DNA of 49,513 bases. It comes from a virus. The position numbers were made by a program, and so were the translations under genes. Positions 6,678 to 13,647 of the stretch are shown here, in pieces. The stretch's first letter is position 1; each line of letters begins with the position of its first letter. Below the pieces are notes generated by a model that was not told where the DNA came from, ran no database searches, and worked only from the letters and a program-made list of their open reading frames with translations. The stretch covers positions 1 through 49,513 of the IMG/VR virus record IMGVR_UViG_3300010939_000123; one strand, given 5' to 3'.

Positions 6678-7184
6678 TTAAAACCTCACCGGAATAGTGC
6701 TATCCTGCATGTAAAGTGGGTGTCTTGGCTGGCCGGGCTTCGTCGTGCCCAGACACAGCATGGGGAGCTTCACCCCGATCATCCTTCTCACATCGGCACC
6801 CCTTGTGAGGTGGTCTCCGTGAATCCCCCACGCAGCGAGAATCATCCCGGCGCCTGCAGCCAGTTTGGCCAGCCATAGGTCGTTATGATCACCGATCGGG
6901 GACGTGTGAGACTTCATCCTCTTGGGATCCGTGGCTCGGAACGCAAAAATATTGGTCATATGAAGGCCTCCATACCCCCAATGGCGTGCGAATTTAATGC
7001 ATTTCCTGACGGTTTGATCATTCTTGACCTCATCGGCCGTCGAAGGGTTGAGCCCGATCACCATCAAATACCGTTCGCTCCGATTCCACAAACGCCAGAG
7101 GTCGTATGGATACACCCGGCACTTCGAGAAGGTGGCACCTGAGTCCAAGAACAAATCTCCTGCCTGGGTCACCACGGCATCCAT
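6678..7184 (-). CDS. DUF1643-family protein
   Basis: 168 aa. YRYPYDLWRLW-like opening (VYPYDLWRLWNRSERYLMVI), then GLNPSTADEVKNDQTVRKC, FARHWGYGGLHMTNIFAFRA, PKRMKSH and LCLGTTKPGQPRHPLYM, are the conserved blocks of DUF1643. The length is close to the family norm of roughly 150-180 aa. The biochemical role is unknown; members are frequent in phages and mobile islands. Its ATG overlaps the TAA of the preceding coiled-coil protein (TAATGG), so the two are co-translated. Confidence 0.85.
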   Translation of the reverse strand: MDAVVTQAGDLFLDSGATFSKCRVYPYDLWRLWNRSERYLMVIGLNPSTADEVKNDQTVRKCIKFARHWGYGGLHMTNIFAFRATDPKRMKSHTSPIGDHNDLWLAKLAAGAGMILAAWGIHGDHLTRGADVRRMIGVKLPMLCLGTTKPGQPRHPLYMQDSTIPVRF

Positions 7185-7420
7185 TACTTCACGATCTTTC
7201 TCTTCTCGAGTTCATCCAGTATTTTATTCTCTGCCTTTTTGATGTCTTCGGATTGATCCAGTAGGTGCTGAAACATCTTTTTGGATTCCGTGATTGAGTG
7301 ATTGAGGAGCTCAATCTTGTAATCTTTCACAAGTGAGGTGATTATTGACACCATCACAGAAAACAGGGCCCATCCGGCCATACCCATAAGAGTGGTCTTG
7401 AAGAACTCAGACAATGTCAT
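7184..7420 (-). CDS. membrane protein with coiled-coil tail
   Basis: 78 aa. An N-terminal hydrophobic helix (TLMGMAGWALFSVMVSIITSL) is followed by a charged heptad-rich helix (KKMFQHLLDQSEDIKKAENK, ending DELEKRKIVK). It resembles small phage Rz-like or tail/lysis accessory membrane proteins, but no family is certain. It overlaps its neighbours at both ends. Confidence 0.55.
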   Translation of the reverse strand: MTLSEFFKTTLMGMAGWALFSVMVSIITSLVKDYKIELLNHSITESKKMFQHLLDQSEDIKKAENKILDELEKRKIVK

Positions 7421-7709
7421 ACTCTGGTTCTCATCTGAGCCTCTTTCCTGAGTCCACCATAAATAAGAGGATCAACCACTCTGTTAAGGATGAAGACGTT
7501 GTCTTTCCCAGCACCCGGTCGATACTTGATCTTGGGGATATCCCGCTTCGAGTCCCCAACGGATGCCACCGATACTGCGTCAACTCTTGTTCTGGAATAC
7601 ATCCGAGCTCGCGATAACATTTGTCCATCTTGTTTTCGATTAACCGCCTCAACCACAACGGCATTTTATGGTGGATGATATTTCCCCGTGAATAAACGCC
7701 TACATCCAT
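7417..7709 (-). CDS. hypothetical protein with conflicting reading frames
   Basis: A frame starting at ATG 7709 has a perfect GGAGG 6 nt upstream and begins MDVGVYSRGNIIHHKMPLWL. Its second half, ending at 7431, looks unlike protein. A second frame, offset by -1, ends at 7417 with RDIPKIKYRPGAGKDNVFIL and its TGA overlaps the next start (ATGA), as expected in this operon. The simplest reading is one gene of about 95 aa whose frame is broken in the middle by an indel, an error or a frameshift. Function unknown. Confidence 0.4.
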
Positions 7710-7748
7710 AGGTCACCTCCAAATGAGATCATTCTGGCCCTTCGCCTT

Positions 7749-7937
7749 TTATGCCATCATTTCCTTGATGCCATGAATATGATCCAAGGCCCGTGAAGAT
7801 TGCGCGGACCTTACGCAAAAACCCATAAGTTGGTCGTCTTCAGGCAACATACTTTCACATATACGTGTTTTACTTAGCAGACTACCTTCCAAAAAAACAT
7901 CAATCTCGATCCCCGTCCTAAAACACCTCCAAAACAT
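7749..7937 (-). CDS. small hypothetical protein, 62 aa
   Basis: The frame begins MFWRCFRTGIEIDVFLEG and ends ALDHIHGIKEMMA. GGAGGTG lies inside it near the start without a suitable codon after it, so the start is unsure. It is kept because it lies between genes of the same strand and has normal composition. Nothing is recognisable. Confidence 0.3.
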   Translation of the reverse strand: MFWRCFRTGIEIDVFLEGSLLSKTRICESMLPEDDQLMGFCVRSAQSSRALDHIHGIKEMMA

Positions 7938-8041
7938 ATAAACCCGTCATAGCCCTTATTATATTTCTCCTTTTCATTTCCACCACTCCCCATAATATCT
8001 CCACACCGGTATTTCCCCCCCATAAAACGGTAATAATTTCC
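7938..8041. other. short intergenic region
   Basis: About 100 bp with pyrimidine-rich tracts on the plus strand; no ORF, stem-loop or promoter stands out. Confidence 0.4.
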
Positions 8042-8917
8042 CTACTCCTCGTCCCACCCAGGCGGCCGCACAATCTTGGGCCCCTCGAGCTCCACAATCC
8101 CCTCCTCGATCGACCCGTAAATCTTCAGCTTCGACTTCCTCTCGGCCTGAATGACCTCCAGCATCTTCAAAACCTCATCCTTCTGCCTCTTTCCCTGCGC
8201 CGAGGCCTTCGCGCTCCTCTCTTTCAGCGCCCCAATCACCTGTGCCGGAGAAAACAACGTGGCCAATACGCCATTATCCACGCCCAGGCTGTCTTCGTCA
8301 TACATCACTCCGTCCGGAACCTCCACCTCCACCGTCAACAAGAAACCCCTATCGAAGCTATGCGACAACAGGGACGTCCCCGTCATCTTCACCACTCCCC
8401 CGGAGTTCCTCGCCTTGTACCGACCAAAGATCGCCCTGGCCCGCACCGGCCTCCTCCCCAGCGTGGGAAGATGAATCGAACACTCCTCCTTGAAATACAA
8501 TCCCTTCTGAGGCACATAGATAGGAGACAGCAGCAACCACTTCAACGGCTTCCTGACCGCCAAAAAGCCGCGGCCGGACGTGATCTCCTCCCTGTACCCC
8601 CGATACACCTTCAAGGACATCATATCAAAGAGACGATTAGAACACCGCATCTCCTCCCTCACATCGTTCCTGAACACATTATCCATCCCCAGGTGGCTCC
8701 AGAGCCTCTTCCTGTGCGCAATCACTGACAGATAATTGGATCCCCGATTGACCAGCTTCATGAGATCGCTGATCTGCCGTTTGTCCTCATACTGCTGCTC
8801 CTCCGGGCCTGAAAGCCTGATATTGATGTAGAGAATGGCCTTCTTGAGCCTGGCCCTTGGGCCGCGCTTCTTCACCGTGGGTTCGCGGTTTTCATCGTCA
8901 GACGTGCTATTTGAAAT
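8042..8917 (-). CDS. unknown conserved-looking protein with probable ATT start
   Basis: The frame is 277 aa from GTG 8875 or 291 aa from ATT 8917. No ribosome site precedes the GTG, whereas AAGGAG sits 7 nt before the ATT and the extra residues (ISNSTSDDENREPTVKKRGP) are in frame. The body is mixed alpha/beta with a lysine-rich helix near the C-terminus (KERSAKASAQGKRQKDEVLK) and an acidic end (PPGWDEE). No family is recognised. Synonymous sites are G/C-rich. A role in phage DNA or RNA metabolism cannot be excluded but is not shown. Confidence 0.6.
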   Translation of the reverse strand: MSNSTSDDENREPTVKKRGPRARLKKAILYINIRLSGPEEQQYEDKRQISDLMKLVNRGSNYLSVIAHRKRLWSHLGMDNVFRNDVREEMRCSNRLFDMMSLKVYRGYREEITSGRGFLAVRKPLKWLLLSPIYVPQKGLYFKEECSIHLPTLGRRPVRARAIFGRYKARNSGGVVKMTGTSLLSHSFDRGFLLTVEVEVPDGVMYDEDSLGVDNGVLATLFSPAQVIGALKERSAKASAQGKRQKDEVLKMLEVIQAERKSKLKIYGSIEEGIVELEGPKIVRPPGWDEE

Positions 8918-9023
8918 TTGGATACTCCTTGGTCTTTAAGGATGTGTTTGAACAGATATTAGAGGATCGAAATTTGGGAGTCAAGGGTTTATGTGGAATG
9001 AGCTTATGCGTTGAAAAGAGGAC

Positions 9024-9278
9024 ATGTTAAAAATAGACCTTTGGGCGACAGATGAGGGGGCTATGGAGACATTAGAAGTCGGGGGCATCAGGTTTAATAA
9101 TGCTCTTTTTGATCCTGAATTTAAGGATATTCTTAAATTAATAGAAAATTTAGGGGGCATTACCCTTATTTTATCAATTGCTCCAGAAAATAGGATAGGT
9201 CATTTAAATGTGATTTTCTCCTCGCTGTATGTGCACCAGAGATTGATACTTTTCCTATGGCTACCTCAAATCAGGTAG
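9024..9278 (+). CDS. small hypothetical protein, 84 aa
   Basis: ATG 9024 follows AAAGAGGA closely. It begins MLKIDLWATDEGAMETLEVG and continues GGIRFNNALFDPEFKDIL. The last 20 codons overlap the strong hairpin at 9253-9286, so the C-terminus may be fortuitous. The region is AT-rich. It is the first gene of the rightward block, divergent from 8042-8917. Unknown function. Confidence 0.4.
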   Translation: MLKIDLWATDEGAMETLEVGGIRFNNALFDPEFKDILKLIENLGGITLILSIAPENRIGHLNVIFSSLYVHQRLILFLWLPQIR

Positions 9279-9388
9279 TCATAGGAGGTCTATCAATCCT
9301 GATAGATCACCCCGCCACTATATGGGGGCAACGACCCGATTAGATTATCGGGTATGGTATCCGATAACCCTGGTCGGGCAAAACCAGG
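9253..9388 (+). promoter_or_regulatory. structured RNA leader with five hairpins
   Basis: Successive stems precede the gene at 9401. 9253-9286 has 14 pairs including one G-U and a 6-nt loop. 9287-9308 has 9 pairs and a 4-nt loop. 9310-9327 is CCCC/GGGG. 9334-9353 is ACCCGAT/ATCGGGT. 9369-9388 is CCTGGT/ACCAGG. ATCGG at 9347-9351 can instead pair with CCGAT at 9361-9365, so the fourth stem has an alternative partner, as in switch-type leaders. No T-run terminator is present. A cis-regulatory RNA or small structured RNA is inferred. Confidence 0.55.
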
Positions 9389-9400
9389 AGTACCACTGAC

Positions 9401-10036
9401 ATGGAAAACAATCAAAACGGAAATGCAAAAACAATCGATCAACAAAAAAAGGAAGCCCGGAAGGGAGCGAGAGAAGAATTGGAGGCTTTAGAAAACCGTT
9501 ACCTTAAATGTGACTCCGTTTCCAGAATTAACAAATCAATGAGAGCATTAGCCGGAGGTATAAAAATTACGAATGATACCGCCAAAGATGCTTATTATTT
9601 TAAACATTTCAAACTTTGGGAATCCAGGGCCTATGGAGAGTTTGAGAGCTGTAAATCCTATGCCTGCGAGAAATTCGGGATTAGGGGCGAGGTGCAGGAA
9701 AAGGCTTTTATGAATGCCCTGGATTATCGCGCTCGTGCCGGTGCTGTTTTGTTGGGCAAAAAGACTGGCGGTAGTAAGGGCAGGTTCAAAACGTCATTCC
9801 AAAAAATTGAGACCCTGTTGCTTAAAACGGGCGGGGAATTGACAGCGGATGAGGCTGGAAAATCAGTCTCCATCCTTCTCAAAACGGTTTTATTGACGCA
9901 CGGTATCAATCTCCACACTTTTTGCGAGGGGATTATCGCAAGTGTCAATAAAATAATTGAAGACGCAGAATCTGCCGAGTCGGATGAGACATTGGAGAGT
10001 ATACCTGCATCCGATCATCAGGCTGTAAACGTTTAA
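9401..10036 (+). CDS. unknown early-region protein, 211 aa
   Basis: Starts MENNQNGNAKTIDQQKKEAR and is rich in Lys/Glu at the N-terminus. The middle part (YYFKHFKLWESRAYGEFESC) and the C-terminal helix (GIIASVNKIIEDAES) are amphipathic; the tail is acidic. The purine-rich site AACCAGGAG lies 11 nt before ATG at the edge of the last leader hairpin, so its translation could be controlled by that structure. No domain is recognised. Confidence 0.7.
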   Translation: MENNQNGNAKTIDQQKKEARKGAREELEALENRYLKCDSVSRINKSMRALAGGIKITNDTAKDAYYFKHFKLWESRAYGEFESCKSYACEKFGIRGEVQEKAFMNALDYRARAGAVLLGKKTGGSKGRFKTSFQKIETLLLKTGGELTADEAGKSVSILLKTVLLTHGINLHTFCEGIIASVNKIIEDAESAESDETLESIPASDHQAVNV

Positions 10037-10059
10037 ACATTACAGCACGTTTGTCTATC

Positions 10060-10093
10060 CTATCCCTCATAGACCATTGTGGGGGATAGTTTT
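10060..10093 (+). terminator. probable intrinsic terminator after 9401-10036
   Basis: CTATCCC (10060-10066) pairs with GGGATAG (10083-10089), followed by TTTT. It lies 24 bp past the stop. Confidence 0.6.
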
Positions 10094-10398
10094 AATCAAA
10101 TGATCTGTCAATGATCCGCTTTTTCTTTGTCGGGTTCTCTGTGTATTGGTACGTCATTTTTTGTGGTCATTCCAGTTAAGTCGTTGTTTTTATTCTTAAT
10201 TTAAGACTTTATCCTCCCTAGAACACTCATAATAATTGATAATGAAGGTTCAGGTCTTTTTTGGCCTGAAATACAGGGAAGGCGTCTATCCCCGCGAAAT
10301 GTCCCAAAATGGGTTCTCGTGAAGGGCCGGGCGGTTCTGTTTCTGGTGCATCTGAATTAAGTCAATGCTGAATTTAAGACTCTTTCACGGAGGTTCTT
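10094..10398 (+). promoter_or_regulatory. 300-bp regulatory gap with palindromes
   Basis: There is no convincing gene. It contains the palindrome TCTTAA-T-TTAAGA (10194-10206), a stem TTCAGGTC/GGCCTGAA with a T6 loop (10249-10270), and a degenerate copy AATTTAAGACT (10371-10381) just before the small-gene cluster. CATAATAAT at about 10228 could be a -10 region. Confidence 0.45.
10194..10206. promoter_or_regulatory. operator-like palindrome, copy 1
   Basis: TCTTAA-T-TTAAGA, a perfect 6-bp dyad about the central T. Related to the copy at 12196-12212. Confidence 0.55.
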
Positions 10399-10485
10399 AT
10401 GGGAATCACGAGTTACGAAGAAGAAATGACAGAAGAATGGATGTTCCTCCTGCTGACGGCCAGGTGGCCGGAACAAGTGATTTGA
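10399..10485 (+). CDS. very small protein, 28 aa
   Basis: ATG 10399 is placed ideally after GGAGG. The peptide is MGITSYEEEMTEEWMFLLLT followed by ARWPEQVI, acidic then hydrophobic. Its TGA overlaps a TTG start of the next ORF (TTTGATC). The palindrome half-site at 10371 lies just upstream. Confidence 0.5.
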   Translation: MGITSYEEEMTEEWMFLLLTARWPEQVI

Positions 10486-10598
10486 TCGCCGTCGACGTTG
10501 TTGTGTCCGGTTATGAGTGGGTTTGCCCTGGGTGCTACATGACGGTACGTGAATTTGATTGGAGTTCTTTGAGTGTTCCGGTTGCCATTTGTACGTAA
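10482..10598 (+). CDS. small Cys-containing protein, 38 aa, TTG start
   Basis: The frame from TTG 10482 begins MIAVDVVVSGYEWVCPGCYM and continues TVREFDWSSLSVPVAICT. The CPGC knuckle suggests half of a zinc-ribbon, although the second Cys pair is incomplete. The start is chosen for its overlap with the previous stop. Function unknown. Confidence 0.45.
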   Translation: MIAVDVVVSGYEWVCPGCYMTVREFDWSSLSVPVAICT

Positions 10599-10600
10599 GA

Positions 10601-10638
10601 AGAACCGGACCTGAAATGGTTCTCACTTAATTTAGACT
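10601..10638 (+). promoter_or_regulatory. hairpin plus palindrome copy 3
   Basis: AGAACC/GGTTCT brackets a hairpin (10600-10622), followed by ACTTAATTTAGACT at 10625-10638, a one-base-short version of the 17-bp palindrome. A further stem CCGAC/GTCGG follows at about 10640. Confidence 0.4.
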
Positions 10639-10685
10639 GCCGACACGAAGTCGGTCCATCTCAAACGTGGAAGGGGGTGATATCA

Positions 10686-10859
10686 ATGGATGACATCCAT
10701 GTTTACATCTCAAAAGGACTCCCCATAGACCTACGGGGCTGTGTTTTGGAGGTTTTGGTCAGGATTGCCTGGAATGACGGGTTTATGGCCGGCGCCAGGG
10801 CGAACGCTGACCTAAAACCGGAACGTATGCTTATTTTGGAGCCAAAACACACCACGTAA
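10686..10859 (+). CDS. small hypothetical protein, 57 aa
   Basis: MDDIHVYISKGLPIDLRGCV, then VRIAWNDGFMAGARANAD. ATG 10686 is preferred to GTG 10677 because GGGGGTG lies 7 nt upstream. It is one of a run of independently ribosome-site-equipped small genes in the early region. No family is recognised. Confidence 0.55.
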   Translation: MDDIHVYISKGLPIDLRGCVLEVLVRIAWNDGFMAGARANADLKPERMLILEPKHTT

Positions 10860-10955
10860 ACGCACAGAGGGGTCAAAAGGCCTCGTATTCAGCACAACCC
10901 TTCCATGTCCGATCTGGAGGGGTTTTTAATGTCCACTCACCTTGGAGGTATGGCT

Positions 10956-11138
10956 ATGTCTGAAAAACAAAACGTATTAAGGAAGGGAATGAGCAAGAAA
11001 AGGGCGGAGTTCAACCGCATCCGTCACCTGGTCTTTGGAACACAGCACAGCAAGAGGTCTGAAATTCAGACCGAGAAAAACACGGAACGTCTGAAGGTCT
11101 TGATGCGGGAGCTCAACCCCGGCATCACCATCGTCTGA
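10956..11138 (+). CDS. small basic protein, 60 aa
   Basis: MSEKQNVLRKGMSKKRAEFN, then RIRHLVFGTQHSKRSE and ERLKVLMRELNPGITIV; rich in Lys/Arg. Two good starts exist, each with its own ribosome site: ATG 10929 (GGAGGGG upstream) and ATG 10956 (GGAGG upstream). The shorter is listed. A nucleic-acid-binding role is possible from charge only. Confidence 0.55.
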   Translation: MSEKQNVLRKGMSKKRAEFNRIRHLVFGTQHSKRSEIQTEKNTERLKVLMRELNPGITIV

Positions 11139-11154
11139 CGCAGGGAGAAAAACC

Positions 11155-11265
11155 ATGGCAGTTGTTTGCATTTTTTGCGGAAGCAAAGACATCCAGAGCG
11201 AGTCCGTCCAGGTAGACGAAGGCGGTTGCTATCAGGATTTCTCTTGCAATCACTGCAATAATTAG
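11155..11265 (+). CDS. 36-aa zinc-ribbon-like microprotein
   Basis: ATG 11155 has AGGGAG 7 nt upstream. The peptide opens MAVVCIFCGSKDIQSESVQV and ends CYQDFSCNHCNN. CxxC (CIFC) at residues 5-8 and CxxC (CNHC) at 31-34 form a four-Cys zinc-ribbon layout. Such tiny ribbons often bind nucleic acid or modulate RNA polymerase; the role here is unknown. Confidence 0.65.
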   Translation: MAVVCIFCGSKDIQSESVQVDEGGCYQDFSCNHCNN

Positions 11266-11342
11266 TGGCAGGACATTTACCGCCTGGTAGACGTCCGGGA
11301 GTTTTAATCCGGAAGACCCTCAAATCAAGGGGAGTGGAGTAG

Positions 11343-11666
11343 GTGATAGACAGTTGTGCCTTAAAAGTATCAACAGAAGAGAAACTCCTTGTTCTTCCGG
11401 GCCCGGGGATGAAACAGCTCTCAAAGTCAGCATTCATGGCAAGGCTCAGGCCCATGAATTACGAGGTGGACGAGAACCAGAGCTCCAACGACATCAACCG
11501 CCTTAACAGGATCTCCTATAAGGCGAGGTCTATCCGGATCAAGGAGATCGACACGAAAAAGTCGTTCGCCCGTTTTACCGCGAGAAGGGATCTTAATTTC
11601 AGACTTCTTCAGGCGATGAGACGAGACTGCTTTGTGTTTCACGGGGGACGGATCCTGGGATTATGA
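11343..11666 (+). CDS. unknown early-region protein, 107 aa
   Basis: GTG 11343 follows GGGGAGTGGAG. It includes LVLPGPGMKQLSKSAFMARL and a strongly basic C-terminal half (NRLNRISYKARSIRIKEIDT, then FTARRDLNFRLLQAMRRD). It may bind nucleic acid. No known domain seen. The opposite-strand ORFs here are shadows. Confidence 0.5.
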   Translation: MIDSCALKVSTEEKLLVLPGPGMKQLSKSAFMARLRPMNYEVDENQSSNDINRLNRISYKARSIRIKEIDTKKSFARFTARRDLNFRLLQAMRRDCFVFHGGRILGL

Positions 11667-11689
11667 AACCCACCACGAGGAGGAAGTAA

Positions 11690-11914
11690 ATGGCACAGTA
11701 CAAGCTCACGGCGTATAAGAACGCAAGGTTTTTGAAGCCAGGATTTAGTCCGGCCTATGCCCGAAAAAGGCTTACGGTTTTTGCTCTGTGCCTGGTAGGG
11801 TCGAATGACGGGTTCCCGTTCTTTTCCAGACAGGACGCTCGCGACTTTGTGAAAGATACTGGATCTGACATCGTGATGGAGCTCGAAGACACCGAGACCG
11901 TCTTTATGATCTAA
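11690..11914 (+). CDS. small hypothetical protein, 74 aa
   Basis: MAQYKLTAYKNARFLKPGFS, then RKRLTVFALCLVGSNDGFPF and DARDFVKDTGSDIVM. The alpha/beta pattern and GAGGAGGAAG 6-7 nt before ATG support a real gene. Family unknown. Confidence 0.6.
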   Translation: MAQYKLTAYKNARFLKPGFSPAYARKRLTVFALCLVGSNDGFPFFSRQDARDFVKDTGSDIVMELEDTETVFMI

Positions 11915-11924
11915 GGAGGGGAAT

Positions 11925-12035
11925 ATGCTCACAACCGATGGAAAATGCAAGCAGTACGGGTACATTTTTGTCGAGGTAAGAGGTCACATCATGTGCAACG
12001 GACGCGCCATTACCGTGGTGCAGGCCCGACAGTAG
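11925..12035 (+). CDS. 36-aa microprotein
   Basis: ATG 11925 follows AAGGAGGGGA, a near-perfect ribosome site. The peptide is MLTTDGKCKQYGYIFVEVRG, then HIMCNGRAITVVQARQ. It has two cysteines and a predicted beta-rich fold. Function unknown. Confidence 0.55.
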   Translation: MLTTDGKCKQYGYIFVEVRGHIMCNGRAITVVQARQ

Positions 12036-12195
12036 GGCGTGGAGGAACGGCCGAGGAGTGTAAAACGGCCAATAGGCAGGCAGAAGCCGTACAGACTAAG
12101 TATGCGCTGTTTTTATGCCCAAACACGCCCTGAATGGGTGGTCTGGACTCAATAACATCGATCCACCAGAATAGAGTGGTGCGCATCAATTTTAC

Positions 12196-12212
12196 AGTCT
12201 TAATTTAAGACT
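12196..12212. promoter_or_regulatory. operator-like palindrome, best copy
   Basis: AGTCTTAA-T-TTAAGACT, perfect 8-bp arms. Related sites occur at 10194, 10371 and 10625, all before gene groups on the plus strand, as expected for a shared regulator. Confidence 0.6.
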
Positions 12213-12336
12213 TCAAGTGAGGGTAAACCAACAAAGACCTCGGCTTCATGGCCATCATCATGACGATGTGGGTAATACACACTTACAACCGATCCTGATG
12301 TTCCTCTTGGGCCCAGACCCATGGGATCGCTTTGTC

Positions 12337-12373
12337 TTTCGGTGGGGGCTTAACCTTTTGGTCCCCACCGAAA
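12337..12373. other. 11-bp stem-loop
   Basis: TTTCGGTGGGG pairs perfectly with CCCCACCGAAA, and the 15-nt loop contains an inner ACC-TTTT-GGT. No T-run follows on either strand, so it is more likely a protein site or RNA structure than a terminator. Confidence 0.6.
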
Positions 12374-12393
12374 ATGTAACGGCAATGTAACGG
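12373..12393. repeat. tandem 10-mer AATGTAACGG x2
   Basis: Two identical copies with an 11-bp period directly after the stem-loop, so they lie on the same face of the helix. Possible activator or iteron-like site. Confidence 0.5.
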
Positions 12394-12527
12394 TAAACAG
12401 CGAGGTGGTTGTGATTGATATAAGGGAAAACATTGTTGGGGTTCAAAAGAAAAAATGATGAATTGGGTGAAAGGAGGAAAGAACAAAAAGAAGTAAACAC
12501 ACAACCATCAAACAAGGGAGGAAAACC

Positions 12528-13571
12528 ATGGAGACAATAACGCTCGGGCCAAAACAACTGGCCGAGCTCTTAACAAAAACCATCCCGGCACGAATGCCGT
12601 TATTGATCACGGGGCCTCCGGGGGGAGGTAAAAGCGACATCATAGACCAGTCAAGGCTGGCGGTTGGAGCAGACCTCATCCTGTCCCATCCGGCCATATC
12701 TGACCCCACTGATGCAAAGGGGCTCCCCTGGCCAGAGAAGGGTGCTAAAACGGCAACCTTTCTCCCGTTCGGTGATCTGGCCAGGGCGCTGGCCGCGGAG
12801 AAGCTCACGGTCTGGGACCTTGATGACCTTGGACAGGCCACACCGGCCGTGCAGGCGAGCTTCATGCAGTTGCTCCTGGCCAGAAGTGTCAACGGTCATG
12901 TCCTTCCGGATTGTGTGACTTTTATCGCGGCCACTAACAGGCGTAGCGACCGTGCCTGGGTCTCAGGGATCCTGGAGCCAGTCAAATCTCGCTTTACCAT
13001 GATCGTAGAGCTTGAGACAAACCTGAACGACTGGTGTGAATGGGCCATCAAAAATGGCATGGCACCTGAGCTTATCGCGTTCTTAAGATTCAGACCCAAT
13101 CTGCTCCATAAGTTAGAAGCCACGGCGGACTTAACAAACTCACCCTGCCCAAGAACATGGGCGTCTGTCGGAAAAATACTTAAGCTCAAGCTCAGGGGTC
13201 ATTTGGAGCTTGCCGCGATTTCAGGCGCGGTTGGAGAAGGCGCGGCCAGCGAGTTCATCGCTTTTTTAAGGGTCTACAGGGAAATGCCGTCCATTGACGG
13301 TATCCTCCTCACGCCGGATACTGCCCCGATACCTAAAGAACCATCTGCGCTCTACGCGGTATCGTCTGCGCTCGGAGATCGGGCCAATGCGAAGAACTTC
13401 CCACAGATTTCCAGATACTGCGAGAGGTTGGTATCTAAAAATCATGCGGAATTTGCGGTCCTCACGGTGAGAGACGCAATCAGAAGGGATTCAAAAATAA
13501 CACGGACCCCAGAATTTATTAAGATGGGAAACTCTGAAATTGGGAGGCTCGTATCAGGAGAGGAGGAATAA
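12528..13571 (+). CDS. MoxR-type AAA+ ATPase
   Basis: 347 aa. Walker A GPPGGGKS at residues 29-36, Walker B VWDLDD at 95-100 and sensor-1 AATN at 134-137 identify a MoxR-group AAA+ ATPase. GGGAGGAAAACC precedes ATG. These ATPases act with VWA proteins as chaperones that insert metals or remodel complexes. The partner gene follows after a 24-codon HNH remnant, 75 bp away, so the pair is an operon. In a phage it may remodel a host or virion complex. The substrate is unknown. Confidence 0.85.
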   Translation: METITLGPKQLAELLTKTIPARMPLLITGPPGGGKSDIIDQSRLAVGADLILSHPAISDPTDAKGLPWPEKGAKTATFLPFGDLARALAAEKLTVWDLDDLGQATPAVQASFMQLLLARSVNGHVLPDCVTFIAATNRRSDRAWVSGILEPVKSRFTMIVELETNLNDWCEWAIKNGMAPELIAFLRFRPNLLHKLEATADLTNSPCPRTWASVGKILKLKLRGHLELAAISGAVGEGAASEFIAFLRVYREMPSIDGILLTPDTAPIPKEPSALYAVSSALGDRANAKNFPQISRYCERLVSKNHAEFAVLTVRDAIRRDSKITRTPEFIKMGNSEIGRLVSGEEE

Positions 13572-13572
13572 G

Positions 13573-13647
13573 GTGCCTAAAGCATTGAAATTAACCGGAA
13601 GAAAATTTCACAGGTTGACAGTTATATGCAAAATGGGAGCATCGTAA
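13573..13647 (+). pseudogene. HNH homing-endonuclease N-terminal remnant
   Basis: GTG 13573, 1 nt after the MoxR stop and after GGAGGA, encodes VPKALKLTGRKFHRLTVICK MGAS, then TAA. LTGxxFxRLTV is the standard opening of phage HNH/AP2-type endonucleases (usually LTGQRFGRLTVL). Only 24 codons remain. The final A of its TAA is the first base of the next gene's ATG (TAATG), so it may now serve as a coupling leader. A similar fragment opens at 15817. Confidence 0.6.

Larger units (their letters stand above)
12036..12527 (+). promoter_or_regulatory. 490-bp non-coding gap before the MoxR gene
   Basis: No supported gene. It contains the best palindrome of the window (12196-12212), a very stable stem-loop (12337-12373), two tandem AATGTAACGG copies (12373-12393) and a purine-rich stretch before the MoxR ribosome site. 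It is likely the promoter and control region of the MoxR-VWA operon. Confidence 0.5.

Noticed and set aside
12337-12373. Intrinsic terminator
   Set aside because: The stem is strong but no T-run follows on either strand.
12258-12892. Minus-strand ORFs opposite the MoxR control region and gene
   Set aside because: They overlap a strongly coding AAA+ gene or a structured gap, have poor composition and lack ribosome sites.
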